Below the pieces are notes generated by a model. It had not been told where the DNA came from. It saw only the letters and a program-made list of their open reading frames with translations, and made no database searches. A stretch of 64,000 bases of DNA from Ciona savignyi. Its lineage: Eukaryota > Chordata > Ascidiacea > Phlebobranchia > Cionidae. Each line of letters starts with the position of its first letter. Position 1 is the stretch's first letter. Shown piece after piece: positions 1-12,545 of the stretch. The translations under genes and the position numbers were made by a program. The stretch spans positions 778,668 to 842,667 of the forward strand of contig CH002890.1 of the NCBI GenBank assembly GCA_000149265.1, read 5' to 3'.

Positions 1-3000
1 TATGTGAGATTTCGTCCAAAGTCAAATATCTCTTACACAAAATATAACTTATAAAAACTCGACAGGCCGCTAACATCTCTTAGACATGTTTCACTTCTCC
101 ATGAAATGGGTTATAAATTGAAAAATTTATTCCGATAGGGATCAGAATTTACACATTAAGATGATGTTTGTTTCCCCGTTACGAAAATTCCTCCGTCATC
201 CAAATATGATCTGAATCCGTTTTTTTGTACTTAAATAGAGGCAGAGTTAATTTGACACACTAATTCACTGTACTATGCCACGCCTTAATTAAAACTGACA
301 ATGCGGAATGGCATTTTTTTACGCTTTTAATGAGAAGCAATCCTGTAATTAAGTTAACGGTTTTTAATCCAAATGGTGGCGGTAACAAGGGTTGTATATA
401 TTCCTTATTCCGTTTGTTTGCGTGGCCAAACGAGAAAATTGGTGGTTATTTTGATTGGTTCTATTAAAACGGAGATAACCTCTCAATCATATATAACACC
501 CTGGATAGCCCCGGTAACCCGACGCCTATAATGATTGGTGCAAAATATGACGATTTCCCAAAACTTGCCCGCGTTATAAAATATGATTATCCCATCGTAT
601 CTACCTGCAGACAAACGACATTTAAGCCCATCATACTTTAAATTAACCCATAAGTTTCATGTTAAAAACACAGTGTGTGGTATACAGTATAATATTTAAA
701 TTCAGGTGGTGATAAAACAAGCGTAAGCTGACACACTCTAGTTGCAAGATTTATTGGAGAAATGGGATAATACTTTTGCAACGATTACATTTCAAGTCTG
801 TAATGTAAACTAAAATTAAGGGAAACAAAAACATTTATTCCTATAAATGGAAAAAGCAAACGCGTCCACTGTTGGCTTACCGGAGCTATTGCAGTGTCTT
901 GTGTAATAATACAAGGTCCCTTTATTTTTTGTTCAACTATTAATCAGCAGGCAACATTTAACCCTACAGACATAAATTGCTCTTTAAACTGTTATGTTAA
1001 AAACACTTTCTAGAATGTTACCGACTATATAAACGGGTAAGATTGTGATTGGCCGAATTGGTGTCGCAAGGTTGTTTTGATCAGAACGATAGAAGTAATG
1101 TGAGCTTGGACCCGTGGTGTTGCTTATTAACAAACAAGGCAAAACACTTATATTTGCTGCTAGATCAGATGGCCGGTGGGTCATGCAATCTCTTTGCTCA
1201 ATAAACAACGTAAAGCGTTTTGCGAGAGGCTTGTTCGCCGAAGGTGCGTGCATGAGCAAATAAAAGAAGAATTTTAACGAGATGCATACGAAGATCCGAT
1301 ATGTTATAGACGCGTTTGATGACTCGTACCACTGGATACCAAGTTGCAATGCATTGTGTCAACTTTACACTCGTGGCCATAAAGTTTTTCTGCGGCTGAC
1401 TCTTCGACTGTTGTGTTTGTATAGTTCGAACGGTGGAGTCTCTCCGATTGCACGAAGCCTTGGTGTGAATACAAGGCTCAATCAATGTGTACACTGGCAT
1501 CAGTGGAGAATACCTGCCCAGACTAGCTCCGCCTAGTAATGCAAGCATGCGTAGCTTAAGTTGCAGTTAACGTCACTCCGTGACTGGTAGGACCGGGTAC
1601 GGCTTTCTTCGGGCTAAGAATAAACAACTGGAGATTATTAACTTTCCGCCAAACATAATTGTTTAAGTTTAAAAACCCCTTTTTAAATGGCTCACCTTAA
1701 AGCTGTAAGAATGCAAGCCTACAATCATCCTTGTAGCCAACTCTCGGATATTGCGAACAACATATAACAGTTTCCGTTCGAGGTTGACAAGATGTCATGA
1801 AAGTTTAATCGAAGTCGTTTGCAAGTCCCGCGCGCCAATTGTTTTCTTAGCTGCGTCGTGTGTAGGAGAACATATCTTCTTCCTATTATGTCATAACCAC
1901 ATGTATCTCTTGTCCTCCTAACCAAACACAAGGTGCGTTGATTGGTTGTCCGACTTGTACGTTGTAAGTCCCGTTCTCTAATACAGGTTAACCAAGCGTA
2001 GGGGGTGTTGCATAACTTGTATTGATTGAGCTACGAAAATAAAAGTCTAGGGAAAATTCCACTGTTTATAGTTATGCACCGAGAGTGGGTGTTGCAAAGT
2101 GCGTTAAGCAGGTTATTAAGCCGTGTTCGTTTCGACCTGTTATTCGGGCAAATGCGGAGGTGTCAGTAAGTGACGAGGCCTATATTCTTATGTTCTGCCT
2201 GCTTTCGGGAAATGCTCGCAGAGTCCGCGGGTGGAAAGATTTGCAACGCCTGTATTTACGTCATAGAGAATCTTCTATCTAGCACAACAAGACGACACAG
2301 TTGCTTTTATTGTGAAAGTTAGAGCGATTTTCGCGGCTACGAATATGTAACATTGGTTATATTGCGCGGTATTCTTAGTAGCACTCAACCAAGGTCAAGG
2401 CGGAAAAGAGGAATGATTGTCTAGATTAAGATCAACTGAAGTGTTCTGGAGTGGTGAGGGCGTTTTTAGAAGATTGCTAGTTTTAATCACGATTGAGCAT
2501 GTCGATGACTCTTAAAAGCTTTGTTCTTGATTTCTTGACGTTATCATTGGTTTTGGACATGTTTGTATCGTCGTGCATGGCCCGGTTCGGTCAACGGTTT
2601 CAATAAACGATCTTTGACATAGAGGTCTAATGGTACAATAGAAGTTCATGAGAACCGGAATACAGCGGCGAATAAGATAAGCGATGAACGTATATATATA
2701 TTGCATGTGAAGCGCGAAATATGCGTAAGACCGGATGCGATTATAGAACGAAGAATCCTGTATGATCACTGGCCTTTGTGTTGGCATATAGACTTCGCTA
2801 GACCTTTGATTCAGCTGTGCCTACTAACCACTAAACGCTTGCCAGTTCAGTTAAATGGCCGTTTCCTCCGTGTTGCAGCAGCTATTTAGTTGATTTCAAA
2901 GTATTAAAGGCGTAATAATAACCAGGCCAATTTGTTAGGTTGGAGTGCGTACAAACCTCCTCCAAAGAACTCAGATCAAGGAAAACTATCGCTCGTCTTA

Positions 3001-3958
3001 ACGGGTATATGCAAATCAGCTTATGGTTCCAATCAGTATTCCTATCGACATGTATAACTACGTTTGGAATGAAACAGTCGGCTTATAGAGTATGAACATT
3101 GCCTGGCTTAGGCTGCAATTAGCCGTTATAATTATGAAAGTTGGACAAGTGTATACAAAAGCAGACTTGCACAAACCGCGCAAGCGACTCAAAATGGCGT
3201 AAGTTCGTTGTAAGAGAGGCACCCAGTTTAATGTTAGCAAGAATTTCTACGACAGCTCACTTGTATTGTATGGTGTTTTATTTGTGTTTACAACGAAATA
3301 CAAGCACTGGCCGCCTTACAGACTGATTTCGCGGAACTCTTCGCGTCGATTGCCCGGTTGGATTTGAGCTCGTAATTGTTCAAAATGAGACAGAAGTGAT
3401 CACGCGTTGGTTCTAAAGTCAGCAACCCTTACAATCTGTCGATTGGTTGTTTCCTCTAAACGACGCTTGCTCCAAGAACATGTCTTCTTGGTTATGGATT
3501 TATATCGCGACGTTAAAGAGAGTGTCGGTAGTATTCGTGGTAAAGTCTGCTTTACGTTTTGATATATCTCCGTGTTAGAACAACATCACCAGCACTTACA
3601 TGGTGACAATATGTGAAAGTTTAAAACTCGGTTTAAATATATGTGTGAAGAATTAAATATGATGCTGCTTGTGTATGATGCTTGTGTTGCTGGGTGTCTT
3701 GTGTTCTAAGGCGAGGGAGAAACGAGAGAGGTGACATGAGAGATTAATAGAAAAAGGCTTCTTTGCCGGATGAAGCTCCCTAATAAGTCAATTCGCTGAT
3801 CAGGTCACTTGCTAAATCATTCGCCAGATTAACGCCAGAGTTGGAAAGGTGAGCTTAGCAGCGAAGTACCATTTCTAAAAACTTGCAGGTATAATTTTGC
3901 TAAATTAATCAATTATTTCCAAGCTTTCTTTTAATGCTCGGGTGGTTGTTTCTTTGTA
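1..3958. other. Upstream region without a recognisable gene
   Basis: No open frame here resembles a known family, and the short frames lack splice-supported neighbours. The sequence is AT-rich and mostly not obviously repetitive, apart from a SINE fragment near 868-930. A splice-acceptor-like TTTCTTTGTAG ends at 3959, just before the prospero start codon at 4016. The stretch may therefore hold the promoter and 5' UTR exons of that gene, but this is inferred. Confidence 0.5.
868..930 (-). repeat. Fragment of the SINE-1 family
   Basis: It matches, in reverse, the central part of the repeat found many times in this window: CGGAGCTATTGCAGTGT followed by a degraded TGTGTATGAT-like stretch. Only about 60 bases are recognisable. 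Confidence 0.5.
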
Positions 3959-4015
3959 GGGTGTACTGACAGCGTCCTAATTCTTAGCCAAGAGTTAGGT
4001 AAACTGAACTTGATA

Positions 4016-7000
4016 ATGTTAACATCGACAAGACGACACAAATCGGTGGAGAGCACTTCACCTTATACCGACCCACTGCGCTCCGGGTACGACCAAGAAC
4101 TGAGGAACAACGACCTCGGCTCGCCAGCTTCTGCAAAAGCTTTCTCTCCATTTGAACCTGATTCCACCGACGACATATCCATGAACGAAGATCTGGCATC
4201 CCCATCACGTCGGCGGAGCGAAACCGCGGATTTCCAATACGATGAATTAAGCGAGAACAAAAGTTCGGACGAATTTGATGCGAAGTTGGAGCAAGCTGCA
4301 TCGGAAGCGAGTCCTTCCACCGACATCGACAACATGATGCAATCCACAACTCCTTCCGACGAGCAGCGTGGTCACTCCACCAACTCCGACATCGGTGACG
4401 TCACAAGGATGAAAGCAAAGCGAGATCGAGTGGAGAATATCGTCACGAACATGAAAGTGAAGCCGGAACGAATTTCGTCTCCTGTGCCAAGCTCAACCAG
4501 CGACGAGGGCTCAGTGGCACCCGCGTGCTTACAATACGCACCCAGCAGGAAACGGCGCTTGAGCGAACAAATTCGAAATTTGCAAGAACAAATCAGCCAC
4601 TTGCAGAACGAGTACCATAGTGGATCGGTAGGTTGGGACTTTAACCTCAATGTTTGTTTAATTGGATTTCATCACTTGCAGGTATCGCCAGTAGGTTTCG
4701 ATATAATGAAGGAAGTTGATTCTAGAGAGAATAGGAGCGGTGGCATGAAGAAGAATATTGAGGAAATAGTCGAAGGCAAGTTGTCGTCATTATTGATTTG
4801 TTGAGAAATTAATTTTTCGATACATTGCAGGCGCCTCTTCACCCAGCCATTTTATCAGCCAAGCCATGAAGCTCGTTGCTGCAGCTTCGGGCGCAGAGCG
4901 TTCCCCGCACGCTGAGCGCCCCGAGATGACCTGGGATCACCAGCCGAAGCGGCCATGTTTAGATGATGACGTCTGCGCAGACGAAACGACCGGCCAACCC
5001 CTATACCCTGGTATGTCGAAGCGAGCCGTGCCCGAACTTCAATACGGAAATGACGTCGAATCACCTTACGATATCCTCGTCGGGACACTCAAGAAGGAAT
5101 TGTCGGTTGCGTTCGAGAAAGTTGCGGAACGATCTGCAAAGCGTGTGTTGGAGGAACTGAGGATCAAAATGCCGATTCCCAAGCGCTTTGGTGGAGGTCG
5201 GAAGGGCAACGATCACCACAGCGACAATGTTTTTTACCCGAATGAGCGGAAAGATGATGCAACACAGGAACCGCGCGAGCACGCAGAACAACCATACATA
5301 CGTCACAATGTCTCCAGTTTCGTCGTGGAAGGTAAGACAACCATTTTGATTTTAACTTTCCTTCCTTGTTATCCGAATACAATTGTAACAGTATTGAAAT
5401 TTGTTTTTTCGTGCTCTTGAGTAAATTTAAAATGAACCGTCGTAGGTGCCGAGGAGCGTATGCGCACCACCAGTCAATCGCAGATGTGTTTTGGAAACGT
5501 CGAGGTTAGGAAAGAGTTTTCCGCGGGGAATGACGAGCCCATTAGCCCGCAGGACAATTCGTTTTACCCCAATCTCTCATCGACCTGCGTTCGACACCAG
5601 CGCGAGACGAAGACGGACAACTACCAGCAGCGCCGCGAAAATATCTCCCATCCAAAGTAAGTTGCCCTTTATACCCGTCAATATTATTCCGTTATTATTC
5701 TATGTTATGCAGGAACCCCCCTCCCCCCGCTGACTCCCCACAACTCCGTCCCCTATCCTTGGTAACCAGGAAAGTAGCACCGGATCGAAACCCAAGTCCA
5801 CCCTCCTTGGAACTCAAACCTAGTGACACCGAAGCCAGTGAATATGGCTCAATCTCCCAACTTAACTCCCGGCACCCTGCGTCCGCGGTCAACCTGCACC
5901 AGAAATCATCAAACACTTCTCCTCTGTTGCAAAGCTCGTTGAGTTATACTCATGGCTTCAGTGGCTCTCCAAAACACACGGAGCCGAAACACCACTACAC
6001 CTCGCGCGAGGCCTCACTCTCCAAGGACTCTTCTTTCTTCGTCCCTGGAACTTGGCCTGCCTCGTCGGAGTCGAGCGCATTCAGCCAGGCATCGACTCGG
6101 GCAGCGTCGCCGATGTCGGATCGATACAGCCGGTTCATGAAATGTGAAGATGTGCGCAACAAGATCAGAACCGCCACTCAGCACAACACCCCTCTCTCAT
6201 CTATGATGGGCAACCAAATGTTCCGGAAAACGATCTACCCCCCGATTTCATCCACCTCCTCCATCTACCCCTTCCCATCCCCGCAACTCCCATTCCCAAT
6301 CCACCCGATGTTTCAACCCGGGCAGTTAGCGAGGGCACTGGCATCCGATTATGGCCGAATAAGAGAAAACTTCGATTCAGCGAGTGGACTTCGCTTCATA
6401 TCGACACGCACACCCACAAGAGACACTATGAAACAGAGAGGTAAGTTATTTACTCATCCCACATCACTTAGTTTCAATCACATCTTCCATCGCAGGATCG
6501 CTATTAGGCGGCCATATGGATTCAAAATGTGTTTCACCTGATTTCGGTGGGAATTGCCCAGACAACGTTGGCTATCCATCATCGATATCCTTTTCTTATA
6601 AGCATTTTTGTTAATTAATTATCTTAACTTATAGCAACTTTCGCGTTCTAGCGTTCCATGCGGTTTATTGATCACCGCTGCAGTAAGTCATCATGCTCTT
6701 TAATTAATTACTTTCCGCATTCAATCGTCGCCCGAGGTCGCTTAAAGAAATTGATTGCAATGCTCAATATCTGGTGATGTCACGGCTCGGAAGTAATCGT
6801 CATCAACTTCCTAATGTAGTCATCGCTAATTACGTCATCAAACCCAAGTATCTGCGCTCTGGATTTTCGATGACATCACACACCTATTGCGTCATAATCA
6901 CCCACCGGACAGTGCGGGTGCTAATGGCGGATTAGTATAAATTTAGATGATTCTTTGTGTAGTTTCGTTTGGCGACAGATTGCACGGTTAACGTTTGCTC

Positions 7001-10000
7001 AATTAGTCATTTGATACGGTGGTAAGTTAAACCGTCGACAATATGTCATTTTCATGTGTTGCTTGATCGCGCGATGCGCCCATCGTAATGCGATTCACGG
7101 TTTCATTGGGCAAACTTCTCGCCGATGATTCCAACGAGCATTGTCCCCTTCCATCCCGCTAATCGCTGATAATAGCTGGAAGTGCTTAATTAGGAACCAC
7201 AAAGGAAATGATCCCTTTCACTCGGCCGCTTCATACTTAGAAGTTTGTCGGCAAACAACTCTTTTTATTTTTCAGCGGCTCGGTTCCGCGCACATTAATA
7301 TTGATATCGTTGGCGGTTTACGTCGCATCAAAGCTCGTTTATTCCGCGAAGAGTCGGTGCTGGACCTGATTTATACCGCGAAAATCGACATTGGGTTGAA
7401 AGGGTCGGCTACGTTGTATCTGCGTGGCCTCTAGCAGCCGAGCCACCAATGTGCACTCTTTATGACACTTGGGTTAACGATAATAAACATTGACTGAGTT
7501 TAACTTTTAAAACCCCTTCACGTGCATCGTATTATTACATCAACAAACATAGTTCGTTTCGACCGTGTATCGTATTAGTTCACTTCACGTGCATCGTATT
7601 ATTGAATCTTGCCGCTACCGCTTATGCAGTAATAACATGTTGTGTTCCTTAACCTTAGCGTCACATTCAGGAAGGTCTTACACCGCAGCACCTCAAGAAA
7701 GCCAAGCTCATGTTCTTCTACACGCGATACCCGAGCGCCAATATGCTCAAAGCTTACTTCTCGGACGTGAAGGTGAATTACATTCCACTAACTAAGAGAA
7801 GGCGAAAACTTTGGTCATAATTTCTTAATTTCCACAGTTTTCCCGCGCCACTACGTCACAACTGATCAAATGGTTCAGTAACTTCCGGGAGTTCTACTAC
7901 ATTCAGATGGAAAAATTCGCCCGGCAAGCTCTCACGGAGGGGGTGACTGATGTTGGGCAGATAGTTGTAACTCGAGAGAGTGAAATAATGCGAGTGCTTA
8001 ATCTGCATTACAACAAGAGTAACGATTTTCGGGTAAGTTTATTTTTATTTATTATTTCTTACTTCTTCGTAAAAGTAACTGCGTAAAAGTAATGAAAAGT
8101 AACGAAATCGCGTTGATAAAAGTTCGTGAAACATTTAGGATCTAAATAAGAAATATGAGCTGCTATGCGTGTTTATCCAATCTTAATACAGAGATGGGCC
8201 CTTCAAGTGATAGTCGAGTGGTAGTCAGAAGCCCCGTATCCGCCTTGTTCTAATCTATATACTTGAACCAGCTGGCTCCTCCCCTTGTTACAAACTATCC
8301 ACTTGTATCGAGCGGGACTGATCTCCAGTCAACAGGTGGAAGGGAGGCGACTTGTTTACTGCCGCCCTTCAAACCGGCCCACTCCACACACGGAAAGACG
8401 CGGCGTTGTAGCTAATGTTGAGACCGCATAGCAGTTTGTACCAGAAGCGATGGATCGATGTTAGGTGCTTCAACGTCCCCTCTACAACCCTTCAACCCAT
8501 CTTTCATATTTCGGCTTCAGTTTCCTTTAAGTTATTTCGTATCCGCTTTAACTAAGGAGAGCATGCTTATAGGTTACCGAACATGTTCCCCCAACATTTA
8601 CACAGATTGGCGATAATTACAACGCAACGACCTACGTGAACAATGACTTTAACAAGTTATTAAAAAACAGTAGTACGAAATATTAAATAAACGAACTTTA
8701 AATAAACGCGAACAAATAGGACAAATATTACGTCATTGCGATCCGTTAAATAGAAGGTGTTAAACGAATCGTGTTTTTTCTAAGTGAACTTTATATGGCA
8801 CTGAAAATCTTATTGTCGTTGTAACGAAGGTCGGGGTAACCGTAAACTCAAACCGTCACAGGAATAATCATTACAACTAGATTATTTGATACCTTCCGTT
8901 CGACTACATACTATTCTTGGTGACTTATTTGTGACAACACACACTAAAAAAGGTGTTTCTGTTTAATGGAAGAATTCGAATGTCAGGCTGCTTTCGTGGC
9001 CCCGCGGTGTGGGATTGTTGTTAGCGTTTATCGCTTCTCCTCTGATCAATTAATTTGGCTTCCCATCTTTATTAGACTTCCTGTAGTTTCCAAATCTCCG
9101 CTATACGCTTGTTCGGCTGAGAAGAAGCAATCGACTGAAATTAAACACCGGTTCGCGCTCCATGCGAGGATACGGTGGCTCGTTAGTCGCTAAGCAGTCG
9201 ACTGGTAGGAAGGAAGCAACCTTGTACAGCAACGAAGAGCTATTAGCAGAAAGCGACACGCAAGTGTGTATCTCTGCTGGTGTATTGAGGTGTCCTCCAT
9301 CGCCGCACTTGGTTGCAACACAAAATGTTAAATATCCTCGGTTATTATATTTTACTGTCAAACGGCGAATCAAGAGACTGACGTTGGAACGGTTGAGTAA
9401 TGTCATAGCATGTCAATATTCACGAGATACCCGACTATTAACGCAAAAGTATTGATCTCGATTCGTCTGCCTTAAAATCTTCGGTGTTGAAATTCTGCTG
9501 AAGTCACCACAGACATAACTTTGGCATGGGCTGTGGCAAGACTGGGTTGCCGGGATGAATTACGGCGGAGACGTGGCGGCCTTCAGGGTCGCCTGTTACC
9601 ACCAGACGACCTATTAGAGAGTGCGGGCATGGCATCTTGGCAGTGGGCCGACTTGCTGACACTTACGTAGCGACATTATCGACAAGCAAGGGCTTAATAC
9701 GAACGCGGCCATGACACTTCCACCTTAGTTCCTTGGAGATAAGTTGCATACACCCGGGGTTTTAACCTCACGTTTAACATTTTCCCCCGTTTTTAGAAAC
9801 CAAACAAATCACGCCACGTCGTCCGTTAAACGTTAATTTTGTCCGTTATCAAAATTAGTTGTTATTTTGCATTAATGTATGTTACAGAATTAATGGTGTG
9901 CTGTAATATAAGAAAGGTGGATCAAGGGTTTATCTTTTATCTTTGACTAATATTTTTAAGACATGAAAACCAACCTTGTATCTCTGATTTAGACTAATTG

Positions 10001-10764
10001 CCCATTGATAATTTTGTTTAACAATTTCTTGGTGAATATCTTTATTGCACCAAGGTACTTAAGACATACACTGATACAGGAAATGCACACGTTGCTTCAC
10101 TCGCATAAATATTAAACATTAGCGACGTGTGGCCGAATGGTTAGTGCAGCAGTCGGCAACCTTCGGCTCTTTCATTCTTCTCATACGGCTGTTGCGAGCG
10201 CTTAAACAGTTTAATACCCACGCATAAGTAAAATAAACTAAAGAACACTCGCGTCTTTATCTCACACAGTGCTGTTTTCCTTTTATTGCAAAAATATTAT
10301 CAATTTGCAGCCCCCAGTGATTTATGTTTTGTGGAATATTGGTTAAATGGCTATTTAATTGCAAAAGATTGCCGACCCGTGGGCTAGTGCGGCCGATTAA
10401 CGATTTCTGACAATACTATTAAAACTTTAATATAAAAACGGTCTTACTGGCGAGCGCATTTTGCGGGTTCGAAATTGTGCTCGATAAAACAATAATCACC
10501 CACAACAAAGTAGGTCCCACTACTTGGCGCCATAGAAGTATCAAAATGTCCAACTAATAGAGTTTTTTTTAGGTCCCCGATCAGTTTATTGACGTCACAC
10601 AGACGAGCCTCCAAGAATTCCACCAATCAATCAAGAGCGGCAAGGATCGCGACCCCGCGTGGAAGAAAGTGATCTACAAAGTAATTTGTAAACTGGACCA
10701 TGAAGTGCCGGATATATTCAAGACACCCAATGTTTTAGATCGCCTCTGTGACGCCCACTTGTGA
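4016..10764 (+). CDS. Prox1: Prospero homeobox transcription factor (Prox), full length
   Basis: Homeo-prospero transcription factor; the family controls cell fate and cell-cycle exit in the nucleus. Exons by phase: 4016-4627, 4682-4775, 4831-5331, 5446-5656, 5713-6440, 6496-6584, 7665-7772, 7838-8032 and 10573-10764, giving 909 aa plus stop. Residues 132-143 hold the conserved Prox motif [10 protein letters not shown], and about 179-202 form a coiled coil. The middle is Ser/Pro-rich and disordered. The homeo-prospero domain is at about 748-906, with [40 protein letters not shown] and [23 protein letters not shown] 4016 is the first in-frame ATG after an acceptor-like AG at 3959. Intron 1 (54 nt) is open in frame, so it could be retained. 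Intron 2 is GC-AG and intron 6 is U12-type AT-AC. Length is longer than vertebrate PROX1 (about 737 aa). Family identity is certain; N-terminal exon edges are less so. Confidence 0.93.
4776..4830 (+). other. GC-AG intron of the prospero gene
   Basis: The donor reads GAAG|GCAAGT, the usual context for GC donors, and the acceptor is ACATTGCAG. Joining 4775 to 4831 keeps the frame open into the 501-nt third exon. The nearest GT donor (4780) leads to a stop a few codons into that exon. At 55 nt it has the very short size typical of this gene's introns. Confidence 0.7.
6585..7664 (+). other. U12-type AT-AC intron at the homeo-prospero domain boundary
   Basis: The donor is TCG|ATATCCTTT, a perfect minor-spliceosome 5' site. 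The branch point TTCCTTAAC lies at 7645-7653, with its A 12 nt before the intron end at CAC|ATTCAG. Both exon ends are phase 0, and the join gives ...[16 protein letters not shown], where QEGL matches the vertebrate PROX1 sequence. A U2-like acceptor (CATTCAG|GAAGG) overlaps 6 nt downstream and a GTAAGT sits at 6683, so a competing U2 splice is conceivable. The intron is 1080 nt. Confidence 0.85.
8033..10572 (+). other. Large last intron of the prospero gene
   Basis: GTAAGT donor at 8033; acceptor TTTTTTTTAG at 10572. No exon-like conserved frame is seen inside. It has a GC-richer block around 9530-9720 of unknown nature and a tRNA-like head at about 10123-10160. The frames at 8966-9193 and 9162-9455 resemble nothing known and have no phase-compatible splice sites. 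Confidence 0.7.
10123..10160 (+). repeat. tRNA-like SINE head (family 2)
   Basis: GTGTGGCCGAATGGTTAG has the form of a tRNA A-box region and matches the head of the GTGTGGCCAAATGGTTAGC repeats at 11.7, 46.5, 48.7 and 61.2 kb. The rest of the copy is degraded. Confidence 0.45.
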
Positions 10765-11116
10765 CCACATTTTATCAACACGCCTCATTTCTATTACTAT
10801 CCTTGTATTTGGTTACGACAACGAACTTGTATATACTTGTGTACATATTCCTTACAGCAAAATTGTGCTTTTAAAGGCCCATTACTTGTCGATATGCGGC
10901 TGTGTTCGTTTCATTATTTTCAATATTTTGCTCCAATGCTATTTTGTGTGTATCCTGAGAATTGGATCGCTGTATTTTAACTTCAATCAAAACTGAACTT
11001 ATGCGTGAAAGCACAGCGACTAAATTTATAATTTACCTCATATTTGGCTGTGTTAGAAGATGATTATTAAATTTTGAAATGTTTGTTTAATACAAGATTA
11101 ACTTCTGATACAGCCA

Positions 11117-11122
11117 AATAAA
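11117..11122 (+). terminator. Candidate poly(A) signal for the prospero gene
   Basis: AATAAA about 350 nt after the stop codon at 10764. It is the first canonical signal on this strand that I found there. Confidence 0.4.
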
Positions 11123-11397
11123 TTGTGGATTTTCAAATTGGTGACGTGCTTTCGCGAAAAGTTCCTATATATAGTCCAAGAAAATATAGCTTCCCGAGCT
11201 CGCAATCGCTTTATCCATATGCAAGCGAATCATACTTAGTGAATTTTTGGTGACTGCCCACTCGTGATGATGTGCAATACATTGGGTTCAACCAGGTGGT
11301 TATTACTTGTTGCATGATTGGTGTACTTCTTCTAAGAAATACAGTTTCTTTAGGGTAGGACATTAATGTTTTATCACATGTGAATGAGAAAATAGTA

Positions 11398-11548
11398 GGA
11401 TAGGATATGAATGTATTCCCCTGAATGGGCAAACTAAGGGGGTAAACACACGGGCAATCGTCAGATCACCTCGCGCCCATCTTCAAGTTACCGGAGCTAT
11501 TGCAGTGTGCTGTGTATGATTCACACGTTCCTTCAATTTGGTAGTGTC
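11398..11548 (-). repeat. SINE-1 copy
   Basis: Reverse copy of the abundant repeat: a GGATATGAATGTATTCCCCTG end, then AACACACGGGCAATCGTCAG and CGGAGCTATTGCAGTGTG. The tRNA-like half is missing or degraded. Confidence 0.7.
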
Positions 11549-11704
11549 ACATTTGTCAGATGGTAACCTTTAGATTATCTCGCGTGCACCATCGTTAGAA
11601 TACTTTTTCCCAGAAGCTGGTTTTCGATTCCACAGCCCTTTGACTGCCTGCAGACGGCATTCTCACCTATTGAATAAATCTGCAAGTCAAAAGATTAAGC
11701 ATTT

Positions 11705-12010
11705 GCACGGTCGTGTGGTCAAATGCTGGTTAACGCGACCGATACGTATATCGACTACGGTACAAAAACGATAACACTAATGAGCCCATCATGGGTTCAA
11801 ATCTTAGTTCGGTAATAAAAAAAGTAAGCGCGACGATTTTGTATAGGTCGGTAAATGTATCGGTCGCGCTAACCATTTGGCGCACACGACCTTACAGCTT
11901 TTTTTTACTGAGCCAAGTTCCAACCCATAATGGGCTCGTCACTTGGACCGTTTTTGTGTAGTAGTCGGTATATGTATCGGTCGCGTTAACCATTCGGCCA
12001 TACAGCTTAT
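11705..12010. repeat. Palindromic cluster of tRNA-like family 2
   Basis: A plus-strand unit starts at 11705 (GGTCGTGTGGTCAAATG, then a B-box-like GGGTTCAAATCTTAG). Two inverted pieces follow, each with TCGGTCGCGYTAACCATT (about 11850-11895 and 11965-12003), so the units face each other. The same family occurs at 46.5, 48.7 and 61.1 kb. Confidence 0.6.
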
Positions 12011-12324
12011 CAATCGGCCATACACCAAGAGTGATTACTTGCGCCAGCTCGCGGAACACTAAATATGCCAGTATTTAATAGGTAGAAGCCGACAAGCATC
12101 TACATATAATCAGAATCGAACAAAACAATTCAATTACCGGGAATCTCCAAAACACATTATTTAATTTTAGGTGATTTCCCTACTTTACTCAAATCAGTAC
12201 ATTTAATACAAATTCCTATTTTTTACAAGCAAGGTATATAAGCTTCCGCGAAGTCCCAGGAAGTGAAAGCTTTTTAATTTTTTCTTTGTTTTGGGGTTCG
12301 TACGATTTTACGAAAAAGCCTAAT

Positions 12325-12545
12325 CTCGGGATGGATAAAAATATTCATCTCTATTTCCGTGAATCGGAAAACCCAAAGGGCGTTATCACACGGGTAATTC
12401 TCAGATTATCTCACGACACTGTCAGGAAACCAGGGCTATTGGATGTACTTTATATGATTGGAACCTTTCAATTATAGTAAAACCTATTAATACTGGGTTC
12501 AGACGATGTTTGCTAGATAACCCACAAAACTATTTGGCCGAAAGG
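12325..12545 (-). repeat. SINE-1 copy, diverged
   Basis: It contains degraded versions of the CCGTGAAT, GGAAAACCCAAAGGG and TTATCACACGGGTAATTCTCAG blocks, followed by an ATTAATACTGGGTTCAGACGA tail like that of other minus copies. It lies in the intergenic region upstream of YEATS4. Confidence 0.6.

Noticed and set aside
6635..6682. Possible extra prospero exon (acceptor CTTATAG, donor GCTGCA|GTAAGT) before the homeodomain
   Set aside because: It is phase-compatible, but the preceding exon would need a weak donor. The U12 AT-AC pair at 6585/7664 fits all three signals and restores the conserved QEGL residues.
7141..7434. 97-codon open frame inside the prospero U12 intron
   Set aside because: No family resemblance, and the matching intron in the duplicates is only 109 nt.
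9162..9455. 97-codon plus-strand frame and its antisense partner
   Set aside because: Lies within the last prospero intron, with no splice-compatible ends and no recognisable motif.
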